Shown: positions 1 through 6,278 of the stretch, piece by piece
How positions within the stretch are numbered: position 1 is the first letter of the stretch
Layout of the letters: each line of letters opens with the position of its first letter
Source of the DNA: CAYLNH01 sp964384625
Lineage (GTDB): Bacteria; Verrucomicrobiota; Lentisphaeria; JABSQK01
NCBI GenBank assembly: GCA_964384625.1
Contig: CAYLNH010000247.1
Coordinates: 1 to 11,018 of the forward strand
DNA length: 11,018 bases
Direction of reading: 5' to 3'
Made by a program: the position numbers and the translations under genes
The notes under the pieces: generated by a model
Database searches by the model: none
The model's input: the letters and a program-made list of their open reading frames with translations, nothing else
Told to the model about the DNA's origin: nothing

Positions 1-24
1 TAGCAGATTATTCCAGCTTGGACA

Positions 25-83
25 GCCTCAGCTTGAGGCGCGGTAAACAGGTACCTTCGTAAGAAGTATATGCTTTAAAGCAT
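25..83. repeat. Two small palindromes upstream of the transposase
   Basis: GCCTCA at 25-30 and TGAGGC at 34-39 form a 6-bp stem with a GCT loop. A perfect 14-bp dyad, ATGCTTTAAAGCAT, lies at 70-83. The flank is more AT-rich than the rest of the window. The 14-bp dyad could be an operator or part of the transposon end, but nothing else supports either role. I see no gene in 1-263 and no convincing promoter with correct spacing. Confidence 0.4.
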
Positions 84-248
84 TGAACAACTGTATCTGA
101 ACCGGGGATGGCTTTCGCACCGACGAACTCCTCCCCGAGAACCATCGTCTGTGATCGCATAATTCAATTCAGCGACATTTGACGATAATAAATATGTTGA
201 ACTAAACCGTTGGCAATCAGCACGTTATGTAAATATGAGTCAAAACTC

Positions 249-1760
249 GGGGTCAGATAAGCGATGATTTCTGCGGTGCCGGTATCGGTGGACGAGACGA
301 GTGAACGGCCGGCATTTGATGTGGGGATAATCCTTCGTGACTACGCCGATCGGTACTTGGCGAATCGCCCGATTTCAGAGCAAAAACTGAAGGCATACCG
401 GGCTCTGTCGGAGTGTCGCACGTCGGTTCTCGGCGGGCACATGGAGGAGTGTGATGGTTGTGGTGCACTTCGTCCGGTCTATAACTCCTGCGGCAATCGG
501 CACTGTCCGAAATGTCAGGGGATCTCGACCCGGAAATGGTTACGTCAGCGCTGCGGGGAGATGCTGCCGGTGTCCTATTTCCACACGATTTTTACGATGC
601 CCCACGCCTTCAATGTGTTGCTGCCCGCAAACAACCATGAGATCTACAGCCTGATCTTTGAGGCGTCATCGGAGGCGGTGCTGAAACTGTCACGTCAGCG
701 CTATGGAGGCGTCCCGGCGATGGTTGGGGTTCTGCATACATGGGGGCAACAGCTGGGCCGGCACATCCATGTGCACTACATAATCACTGGGGGCGTGCTG
801 ACAGATGACCACCAACGCTGGGTGCAGTCCGGCGAAGACTTTCTGTTGGATTCAGTGCGCTTGTCGGATGAGTACCGAAAGAGCTTCTGCCGTAAACTGC
901 GACTGCGCTTTCGGAAAGGGAAACTTTTGCTCAATGACGATCTGGCCCTCCCGGACCACTTTGACGCACTGGTCGCGGAGCACGAATGGAAACGCAGTGA
1001 CCCAGGCAATCGTGATCGTGAAGGCTGGGTCACTTACATAAAGAAGCCGGTCCGTGGCGAAGTGAAGGTCCTGGACTACATGGCCCGGTACACGCATCGG
1101 ATCGGGCTGAGCAATCGCCGTATTCTGGATGTCAATGACGACGGTGTGACCATCGACTATAAGGACTACCGTGATCTGGATGAGTCCGGCTGCCCGAAGC
1201 ACAAAGCCCGTCACTTCACGATTGAGAGCTTCATCGATCATTTCCTGATGCATGTCCTGCCCCGCGGCTTCCGGAAGATCCGTTTCTATGGTGTGCTTGG
1301 TGGACCGAACCGTCATGCCAAACTCGAGCGCTGTCGTGAACTGCTTGCAGTGGATGCAGAGCTGGTCGGTATTCTCTACGCGGCTATCCACGTGAGCACC
1401 TTCAATCACTGTCCGGTATGTCGCACCGGCCGAATGCATGCGGTCCTGGATCTGCCGTCAACCCGAGCTCCTCCTTTGGGCTTTGAGCACGGAGAATGTT
1501 TCCATGTGGCATAGACATCCAGTCCGGAATGTCAGGGAGTGCTACGTGCCAATTGCGCCGGAATCGCCAGATGTGACTCCGACGACAAATGTCCACACCA
1601 TCACAGGTTCGATCTACCGCTGCAGCGCCGTCCGAAAGGACCATTCGCCCCCGTCCATTCATGTTTACGGCATGCCAAATCCCCTTGTATCGGCAACAGA
1701 AACTCCTTATCTTTTCCCCATAGCCATCGGAATCCGGAGAGGGAAAAGCGCCCGCCGTTC
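249..1760 (+). mobile_element. Candidate extent of the IS91-like insertion sequence
   Basis: The transposase gene is the firm part. As possible ends, GGGGTC-AGATAAG at 249-261 is matched in inverted orientation by CTTATCT-TTTCCCC at 1706-1719. On the right, CTTTTCCC (1711-1718) and GGGAAAAG (1741-1748) form an 8-bp stem, followed by CGCCCGCC and then GTTC at 1757-1760. A hairpin followed by a GTTC-type tetranucleotide resembles the origin end described for IS91 relatives. The left boundary sits almost on the start codon, which is tight for this family, so the true left end may lie further upstream or outside the window. The boundaries are tentative. Confidence 0.35.
264..1514 (+). CDS. IS91-family HUH transposase, full length
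   Basis: This is a 416-residue rolling-circle-type transposase that would nick one strand at the element end and join to it through tyrosine. An N-terminal zinc-binding domain carries Cys63, Cys66, Cys76, Cys81 and Cys84. The HUH metal motif is HIHVH at 167-171, within the family context TWGQ...GRHIHVH. The nucleophile region is YMARYTHR, with Tyr272 and Tyr276 four residues apart, as in the two-tyrosine IS91 enzymes. A late Cys pair (CPVC, near residue 388) is also usual for the family. Length is close to the family norm of about 400 and no frameshift is visible, so it is probably active or recently active. A 10-codon reading frame (235-266) ends in TGA overlapping the ATG as ATGA, which could couple translation. 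No companion integrase gene is present in the window. Confidence 0.95.
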   Translation: MISAVPVSVDETSERPAFDVGIILRDYADRYLANRPISEQKLKAYRALSECRTSVLGGHMEECDGCGALRPVYNSCGNRHCPKCQGISTRKWLRQRCGEMLPVSYFHTIFTMPHAFNVLLPANNHEIYSLIFEASSEAVLKLSRQRYGGVPAMVGVLHTWGQQLGRHIHVHYIITGGVLTDDHQRWVQSGEDFLLDSVRLSDEYRKSFCRKLRLRFRKGKLLLNDDLALPDHFDALVAEHEWKRSDPGNRDREGWVTYIKKPVRGEVKVLDYMARYTHRIGLSNRRILDVNDDGVTIDYKDYRDLDESGCPKHKARHFTIESFIDHFLMHVLPRGFRKIRFYGVLGGPNRHAKLERCRELLAVDAELVGILYAAIHVSTFNHCPVCRTGRMHAVLDLPSTRAPPLGFEHGECFHVA

Positions 1761-1868
1761 AACAAAATGATGTTACCCAGCCTCCCCGCTCAGACCGAAT
1801 TGACACGACCGGTGGCTTCTGCGGCGGGAAGTCTGTGTAAATCATAGAAGTTATGCTGGGACAACGCT
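1515..1868. other. Gene-free stretch after the transposase
   Basis: There are 354 bases without a credible gene. Open frames here have compositions typical of non-coding GC-rich DNA, with no recognisable domain. It contains the hairpin and GTTC candidate end of the IS91-like element at 1706-1760. The remainder, 1761-1868, is the presumed host flank and leader of the next gene. GGGA at 1858-1861, seven bases before GTG 1869, is a possible weak ribosome binding site. Confidence 0.5.
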
Positions 1869-2336
1869 GTGGGAATTGACGAATCAACAAGCAAGCGGCG
1901 GTCGGATCGGCCCCGAGATGTTCCCGTGCAAAACGACTACGTGGAAGATGAACCCAACTCTCGCCGCAAGGTCCGCATCATCTGGTTGGCCGGGTTTCTT
2001 GGACTCTTTCTGTTCATTATATGCGGCATCTTTGTCAAAGAGATGCACGGGTATCCTGGGCGAGGCGAAAAGCAGGGACAACCCCAGTACGACGCCTCCG
2101 CCGCAGAGATCAAAATCATCACCCTTCGGGCAGAAGGTCAGCACGAAGAAGCGATAGTCTTGTGCACGAAGACACTGAAGACGCTGAGGCAGGGGGGTGC
2201 CCCAAAATACCAGGTGAGCAGGTTTGAAAAGATCAAAGGCGAGCTTGAGGAAGATATGAAGGCAAAGCACGACGAACCTGGCATCAACAGCCAGCATAAC
2301 AAGGATAATGCTGCGGCCAAGCCGCAGACTGAGTAG
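1869..2336 (+). CDS. Small single-pass membrane protein, unknown function
   Basis: I do not recognise this 155-residue protein. A charged N-terminal segment of about 36 residues (rich in Arg and Asp) precedes one hydrophobic helix at about 37-56 (IIWLAGFLGLFLFIICGIFV). A mostly helical, charged C-terminal half follows. Residues about 79-135 (AEGQHEEAIVLCTKTL...) read like a single TPR-type helical hairpin, but one hairpin is too little to assign the family. The positive residues just before the helix (RRKVR) suggest the N terminus is cytoplasmic and the C-terminal part is outside. The start is GTG 1869; the next in-frame Met is after the membrane helix, so a GTG start is needed to keep the helix. 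The next gene starts 12 bp after its stop, suggesting co-transcription. Confidence 0.7.
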   Translation: MGIDESTSKRRSDRPRDVPVQNDYVEDEPNSRRKVRIIWLAGFLGLFLFIICGIFVKEMHGYPGRGEKQGQPQYDASAAEIKIITLRAEGQHEEAIVLCTKTLKTLRQGGAPKYQVSRFEKIKGELEEDMKAKHDEPGINSQHNKDNAAAKPQTE

Positions 2337-2348
2337 TTCAGTAGCTGC

Positions 2349-3122
2349 ATGACAGAGCAACGAAACAGCGCATTGATCTGGCGTCGAGGCGGAAAGGTGA
2401 GCCCCGGAGGCACCGTTCCCTTGCTATGTCCTGGTTGCGGTGAGACAACGTGGGCGGATGTGTTCGTTTACGCCACTCCGCAAACGGCCACACTGGGCAC
2501 CGGCCAGATTGGGAGGGTTAGCAGTTACGTGCAGTGTCGTCTCTGTGGTACCACTGCATTGCCGGGGGAAGACCTTCCCGTAGGCCACGATGTCGATACT
2601 GACGAGTATATCTGTCGCTCACATGAATTTTCGCAATCTGACGAACCGCCCGAGTTGCCGGAGGGAATTCCTCGTTTGCACTGGGCGCTCCTGAAGGCCA
2701 TGCGAGAAATGACGAACATAGAGGATCAGAATCGACTTCAAGGGGTAACGGGCGTCCTGTTCATCATTGGTTTCGTAGCCGCTTTTGGCGCTGCATTGCC
2801 TTTCGTTGACTTGTTCGAGAAAAACGCAGGTCTCGGGCTGGCCGTCGTAGGAGTTGCCGTTGCTGTCATTTTTTCCTCAGTCTATGCACTTCACAGGAAA
2901 CTCGTGGCTAGAGCTGTCAGGGACATATCGACCCCTTTTGTTGCAAACTGTCTGGATCGAAACGGTGCAGGATTTCAGAGCCTGGTTGCTTCAGCCCAGA
3001 TCATGAAGGGCTTTGGGATTGGGCGGGTAAGAAAACTCATTGAGCGAAATTCTGACCATTATATGGCAGCCTGCAACAAGCGCTCAAAAGATACTGAACA
3101 AAAACCTGAACCTGCCGGTTAG
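2349..3122 (+). CDS. Zinc-ribbon protein with two membrane helices, unknown function
   Basis: This is a 257-residue protein. The N-terminal part has two CxxC knuckles, CPGC at residues 27-30 and CRLC at 63-66, which together form a plausible zinc ribbon. A soluble stretch rich in acidic residues and Pro follows, then two hydrophobic helices at about 133-152 and 161-180 joined by a short charged loop. A basic, soluble C-terminal tail of about 75 residues ends the protein. With the ribbon and the tail on the same side of a two-helix hairpin, both would be cytoplasmic. It lies 12 bp downstream of the small membrane protein gene, so the two may act together at the membrane; that is inference from spacing only. 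No enzymatic motif is visible and I cannot name the family. Confidence 0.78.
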   Translation: MTEQRNSALIWRRGGKVSPGGTVPLLCPGCGETTWADVFVYATPQTATLGTGQIGRVSSYVQCRLCGTTALPGEDLPVGHDVDTDEYICRSHEFSQSDEPPELPEGIPRLHWALLKAMREMTNIEDQNRLQGVTGVLFIIGFVAAFGAALPFVDLFEKNAGLGLAVVGVAVAVIFSSVYALHRKLVARAVRDISTPFVANCLDRNGAGFQSLVASAQIMKGFGIGRVRKLIERNSDHYMAACNKRSKDTEQKPEPAG

Positions 3123-3145
3123 GTGGGTAGTCGGCCAGCAGCCCA

Positions 3146-3673
3146 GTGACGATTACTGAACCCACAGCTGAGATGATCGCGTTCTATGAACGGCGGACCA
3201 ACGAACACATCGAGCGTGTTCGCCGTTGTCTACTCATCTTGGCAGAGGCAACCCAGTACGCTGACGAACTGCGCGAACGCGCCGAAACCCACGACGCATC
3301 CAAGTTCGGGCCCGAAGAACGGGAAGCCTACATATGGCTTACGGAGTACCATCGCTGTCGACATACCGGCGAAGCGTTCACCTATCCCGATGGGGTTGAG
3401 GATCAGGTCCGTGCTGCCATAGACCACCACATGGTCGCAAATCGCCATCACCCGCGTTACCACGACGACCCAGACGATATGTCGGATGTCGACCTCATCG
3501 AGATGGTCTGCGACTGGACGGCGATGGCACTGGAGTTCGACGGGCAGTGCGGCAGCGCCCGTGGCTGGGCGGACGAGACAATCGGCAGTCGCGTGCACTT
3601 CAGCGAAGACAAACGTCGATTCATCTACGAGACGATTGACCTTCTTGACGCGAAGCTTGAGATGGGTGAGTAG
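3146..3673 (+). CDS. DUF5662-like protein with HD-type His/Asp pattern
   Basis: This is a 175-residue, Asp/Glu- and His-rich soluble protein. It shows the order His21 (EHIERV), His49-Asp50 (HDASKFGPEE), His94/His95 with NRHHP at 99-103, and Asp123 (VCDW). This H...HD...H...D spacing is what metal-dependent HD-superfamily phosphohydrolases use. The HDxSKF...E...Y pattern recalls the uncharacterised DUF5662 family, recognised here from memory. A nucleotide or phosphate hydrolase is therefore possible but unproven. The start is taken as GTG 3146; ATG at 3173 (Met10) is an alternative that keeps every conserved residue. Neither has a clear ribosome binding site. The gene lies 23 bp after the zinc-ribbon gene and could share its transcript, and it is convergent with the AlkD-like gene. 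Confidence 0.82.
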   Translation: MTITEPTAEMIAFYERRTNEHIERVRRCLLILAEATQYADELRERAETHDASKFGPEEREAYIWLTEYHRCRHTGEAFTYPDGVEDQVRAAIDHHMVANRHHPRYHDDPDDMSDVDLIEMVCDWTAMALEFDGQCGSARGWADETIGSRVHFSEDKRRFIYETIDLLDAKLEMGE

Positions 3674-3741
3674 TGGTGGCAGGATTGGCGGAGATCCGCC
3701 TTCTGGGGTTGTCGACCCAGTCGAGCCGAGGTCTCCAAGCA

Positions 3742-3800
3742 ACGCCAACGGCGTCACACAACGTAGCCTGGGGCAACGCCCCAGGAACCGCTGGTTGCCC
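3742..3800. repeat. Palindromic cluster between convergent genes
   Basis: Stem 1 is ACGCC (3742-3746) with GGCGT (3750-3754) and loop AAC. Stem 2 is CCTGGGGC (3767-3774) with GCCCCAGG (3778-3785), again with loop AAC; it is perfect over 8 bp. GGGCAAC (3771-3777) can instead pair with GTTGCCC (3794-3800), so two folds compete. It lies in the 152-bp gap between the stops of two convergent genes, where a bidirectional terminator would be expected. No T-run follows, so an intrinsic terminator is not clear. The motif resembles the palindromes in later gaps of this window. Confidence 0.65.
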
Positions 3801-3825
3801 TAAATCGGTCAAGACGCCCCGATAC

Positions 3826-4533
3826 TCAGACCCGGCCCTTCAGGTAGTCCTGCCGCAGGTCCTCGGGGAACTTCTCGATGGCGTAGCGCAGCATGGTCCG
3901 CGGCATTGTCGGGTAATGTCGGCGCAGGAAGTCCTCCTCGGTGTCGCGGTCGCGGTTGCCCACTTCGCGCAACACCCAGCCGACGGCCTTGTGGATCAGG
4001 TCGTGGTCGTCGTGGAGAAGAAGTCCGGCCAGCGCCAGGGCGTCGTCGAAGTCGTCGTGTTTGATGAACGCAAAGGTGGAGATGATGCTGATGCGTTTCT
4101 CCCAGACCGACGTTGATTTGGCCAGTTTGTAGAGCGGCCGCCGGCTGCGGCTGGTCAACCAGGCGCCGACGATGTGCGGGCAGGTGACATCGACGAAGTC
4201 CCAGTTGTTGATCCGGTCCGTGCTTGCCAGGTAGAGCTGATAGATCGCCTGCTGTTCGGCAGGACCTCCTTTCTTGAACTGCAGCACGAGAATGAGCAAT
4301 GCCAGCATCCGGCCTTCGTGAAACTCCCACTGCAGGAGGTCCTTGACCTGATCGAGGGAGATGTCGCGGAACTCCTTCGATAGCCGGCGCAGTTGCGGCA
4401 TGGTGATGCCGAGAAACTTGTCGCCTTCGCCGTACTCGCCGGGACCGGTCTTGAAGAACCGTTGGAGGTTCTTCGCGCGTTTCGGGTCGGCGATGCTCTT
4501 GAGGCGTTTCTTGATTGTCGTTACTGACGGCAT
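3826..4533 (-). CDS. AlkD-like DNA alkylation repair glycosylase
   Basis: This is a 235-residue all-helical HEAT-like repeat protein of the AlkD family (DNA alkylation repair enzymes). These excise positively charged alkylated bases such as 3-methyladenine and 7-methylguanine without flipping them. The family's active-site positions can be placed: Trp111 and Asp115 in NNWDFVD, Arg147 in WEKRIS, and Trp186 in KAVGWVLREVG. They match the Trp/Asp/Arg/Trp set of Bacillus cereus AlkD in order and approximate spacing. The conserved N-terminal segment GEGDKFLGITMPQLR (about 35-49) is also present. Length is normal for the family. The start is ATG 4533; no strong ribosome binding site is seen. The gene is transcribed alone, towards the DUF5662-like gene. 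All catalytic residues are present, so an active glycosylase is expected. Confidence 0.95.
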   Translation of the reverse strand: MPSVTTIKKRLKSIADPKRAKNLQRFFKTGPGEYGEGDKFLGITMPQLRRLSKEFRDISLDQVKDLLQWEFHEGRMLALLILVLQFKKGGPAEQQAIYQLYLASTDRINNWDFVDVTCPHIVGAWLTSRSRRPLYKLAKSTSVWEKRISIISTFAFIKHDDFDDALALAGLLLHDDHDLIHKAVGWVLREVGNRDRDTEEDFLRRHYPTMPRTMLRYAIEKFPEDLRQDYLKGRV

Positions 4534-4581
4534 ATGGCGTCGTCCGTTGTTGCTGCACTACCGGGCGTACGGGGTTTTGTG

Positions 4582-4674
4582 CAACGCCTTCAGCGTTGGC
4601 AGCTCTATCTCAAGCCAACCTGGGGTAGGCCTCTGGCCAACCCCAGGCTACAATCTGTCACGCCTTCAGCGTGA
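4582..4674. repeat. Three-stem palindromic cluster upstream of the AlkD-like gene
   Basis: CAACGC (4582-4587) and GCGTTG (4593-4598) enclose a CTTCA loop. CCTGGGGT (4619-4626) pairs with ACCCCAGG (4640-4647), and the stem continues across an A/A mismatch into GGCC (4628-4631) with GGCC (4635-4638) around TCT. TCACGC (4658-4663) and GCGTGA (4669-4674) enclose a second CTTCA loop. The CCTGGGG stem resembles the one at 3767-3785, pointing to a dispersed family. It lies in the 309-bp gene-free gap 4534-4842, within the leader of the AlkD-like gene. Confidence 0.7.
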
Positions 4675-4749
4675 TGACAAATGGACGGAGCAAACGGGAA
4701 AGGGATCTATTCCGATGGGTCGCGAGTGACGAGTGCATGCATCCTCCGA

Positions 4750-4822
4750 ATCATTCTGTCAACTCCTGTCCGACTCGCCCATGGCTTGGGAATGCAGACA
4801 GGATGATTCAGGACAGAATGAT
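4750..4822. repeat. Three copies of an 11-mer, GACAGAATGAT
   Basis: ATCATTCTGTC at 4750-4760 is the exact reverse complement of GACAGAATGAT at 4812-4822. GACAGGATGAT at 4797-4807 is a direct near-copy (10 of 11). The set sits just downstream of the stop codon (4843-4845) of the - strand gene to its right. The outer pair could close a long stem-loop, but no T-run is seen. The role is unknown. Confidence 0.6.
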
Positions 4823-4842
4823 AGGAACCTGGCTTCGGCCTG

Positions 4843-5883
4843 CTATGCCGGAGTGTTCCACGCATCGGCGTACGCCAGACAACGCAGACACATGCTCGTG
4901 CCGATTGTATCGCTGATCGGCAGCGGGTCAGACAGGCGAATGGAGTGATGCACCGGCGTGCAATGGGCGCCGTTGAAGGCGAAGGCGCCGTCGTCACGGC
5001 GGTAGTTGGCCATCAGGAAGTCCGCGAGTTTGCTGCCGGCGGCGACGATGTCATCGTGGCGGTACGCTCCCTGCAACTGTTGGTCCAGTTGGCGCAAAAC
5101 CCAGACCGCGTCCCAGTTGATGCACATGTTGCCGCGGAACTCAAACTCGCCGTCGTCATGCTGCAGTGCGAGGGTTGAGTCGATGCCGCGTTCGGCGTGC
5201 GGCACGGTCCGCCCGGCAGCCAGGTAGCCAGAGATGATTTTGAACAATCCGGCCATGGCGACGGATGTGCTGTCGCAACCGCGTTTCGACGGCAATCCAG
5301 TGTCGGGGTCCAGGACCTCCTCTTCGATCACACGGAACGCCGCGGCGAGAATCGGGTCAGTATGACTGTCGGGCGCCGTTTCATGGGTCTTGACGTAGGC
5401 TCTGATGCAGCGGGAAAATCGCTCGCCGACGTGCCATGGATTCTCCCAACTGAGACTGCGGACCCAGTCCGCTGGATCTATCGCCCGCAGGTCAGCAAAG
5501 CGGGCCCGGGGCAGGGGATGGAGTGGCTGCGCGCCCAGAAGTCGGAGGCCGCCGGCAGCGTTCATCTGGCCGTAGATGTCGTCCCAGGAGTGCTTGGCAT
5601 TCTCGACGCGGTCGGTTTCGGTGACCAGGGGGTCTTTGAATTGACCGTCGTCGGGGTCCTGGGTCGACTGCAGGAAGGCGACGGCCTCGGTTTTCTGTTG
5701 GTCCGGCACGTGCTCGAGCACACCCAACTGGTGTTGGATTGTGATGGCCTGTCGCGATGAGATCAAGGCGTAGTTGCGGTACATGGCGGCGTTGTACTTC
5801 CAGCGGCCCCAGCCTTCGTCGGGCCAGCGCACGGTTTCGAGCCAGTTGAGGATGTCTTCGCGGACGGAGTCGATGTAGTTCAT
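4843..5883 (-). CDS. Unassigned soluble protein, possible alpha/alpha-barrel fold
   Basis: This is a 346-residue protein from ATG 5883 (MNYIDSVRED). I do not recognise it with certainty. It has no signal peptide or membrane helix. Trp/Tyr-rich helices alternate with turns holding a recurring DDGxF signature at about residues 78-82 (DDGQF), 243-247 (DDGEF) and 297-301 (DDGAF), with a related DPDTGLPS near 200. Periodic Gly/aromatic turns between helix pairs are typical of alpha/alpha-toroid proteins such as prenyltransferase/squalene-cyclase-like repeats, but the QW and DxDD catalytic motifs are not evident. Earlier in-frame ATGs (5904, 5895) fall inside the TCATNNG heptamer array, so those extra residues are probably not coding. 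The gene stands alone, with repeat-filled gaps on both sides. Enzyme activity cannot be assigned. Confidence 0.85.
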   Translation of the reverse strand: MNYIDSVREDILNWLETVRWPDEGWGRWKYNAAMYRNYALISSRQAITIQHQLGVLEHVPDQQKTEAVAFLQSTQDPDDGQFKDPLVTETDRVENAKHSWDDIYGQMNAAGGLRLLGAQPLHPLPRARFADLRAIDPADWVRSLSWENPWHVGERFSRCIRAYVKTHETAPDSHTDPILAAAFRVIEEEVLDPDTGLPSKRGCDSTSVAMAGLFKIISGYLAAGRTVPHAERGIDSTLALQHDDGEFEFRGNMCINWDAVWVLRQLDQQLQGAYRHDDIVAAGSKLADFLMANYRRDDGAFAFNGAHCTPVHHSIRLSDPLPISDTIGTSMCLRCLAYADAWNTPA

Positions 5884-5884
5884 G

Positions 5885-5928
5885 TCATTGGTCATTGGTG
5901 TCATCAGTCATTAGTCATTGGTCATTGC
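5885..5928. repeat. TCATNNG heptamer array
   Basis: Six consecutive 7-base units are present: TCATTGG, TCATTGG, a TG spacer, then TCATCAG, TCATTAG, TCATTGG and TCATTGC. TCAT is fixed; positions 5 and 6 vary as T/C and G/A, and position 7 is mostly G. The array begins two bases upstream of ATG 5883 of the alpha/alpha-like gene, where the ribosome binding site should be. No AGGAG-type site is seen there. Confidence 0.9.
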
Positions 5929-6054
5929 GGGGCGTTGCAGGGGATCGGAGCGCCGGTCTCGTGTCTCGGGTCCCGTATCGTGTACCGTGTATCGTGTTCC
6001 GTGTCCCGTGTTCCGTGTCCCGTGTTTCGTGTTCCGTGTCCCGTGTTTCGTGTT

Positions 6055-6129
6055 CCGTGTCCCCGGCCTTTCGCGCGGGCAAGAGCGCGTCAATAATGAC
6101 GCGAAACAGTAACCGGATGCGTTCCGTGT
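6055..6129. repeat. 75-bp direct repeat, copy 1
   Basis: This copy is identical over 75 bases to 6173-6247, offset by 118 bases. The core is not heptameric and interrupts the GTGTNYC array. It contains CGCGTCA (6086-6092) and TGACGCG (6097-6103), a perfect 7-bp stem with an ATAA loop. As an alternative outer pairing, TTTCGCG (6069-6075) can pair with CGCGAAA (6100-6106). Both edges lie in GTGT units, so it may have spread by recombination between heptamers. Confidence 0.95.
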
Positions 6130-6172
6130 TCCGTGTCCCGTGTTCCGTGTTTCGTGTCCCGTGTTCCGTGTC

Positions 6173-6247
6173 CCGTGTCCCCGGCCTTTCGCGCGGGCAA
6201 GAGCGCGTCAATAATGACGCGAAACAGTAACCGGATGCGTTCCGTGT
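6173..6247. repeat. 75-bp direct repeat, copy 2
   Basis: This is an exact copy of 6055-6129. Its hairpin arms are CGCGTCA at 6204-6210 and TGACGCG at 6215-6221. It is followed by four GTGTATC units rather than the mixed units that follow copy 1. Perfect identity between the copies implies recent duplication or continuing gene conversion. Confidence 0.95.
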
Positions 6248-6278
6248 ATCGTGTATCGTGTATCGTGTATCGGACCTC

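Larger units (their letters stand above)
5961..6271. repeat. GTGTNYC heptamer array in three blocks
   Basis: Twelve uninterrupted units run from 5980 to 6063, eight from 6126 to 6181 and four from 6244 to 6271, with degenerate units at 5961-5979. GTGT and the final C are constant. Positions 5-6 take only AC, AT, TC, CC or TT in the regular units. In block 1 the order TC-CC-TC-CC-TT-TC-CC-TT-TC-CC suggests 14- and 21-base higher-order duplication. Block 3 is pure GTGTATC. Because 7 is not a multiple of 3, the array reads open in several frames and produces heptapeptide-repeat ORFs on both strands; these are by-products. It resembles the heptameric short tandem repeats known from cyanobacteria in style, not in sequence. 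Confidence 0.95.

Noticed and set aside
179..235. Sigma-70-like promoter before the transposase (TTGACG or TTGGCA with TATGTA)
   Set aside because: None of the possible pairs has a spacing near 17 bases.
852..1439. 195-codon - strand frame within the transposase gene
   Set aside because: It is antisense to a transposase with all family motifs intact.
3673..4116. 147-codon + strand frame
   Set aside because: It starts in the palindromic cluster and continues antisense to the AlkD-like gene.
5197..5760. 187-codon + strand frame
   Set aside because: It is antisense to the alpha/alpha-like gene, with no domain or start signal.
5961..6271. Possible CRISPR array
   Set aside because: The repeated 75-bp units are separated by tandem heptamers, not unique spacers, and no cas gene is nearby.
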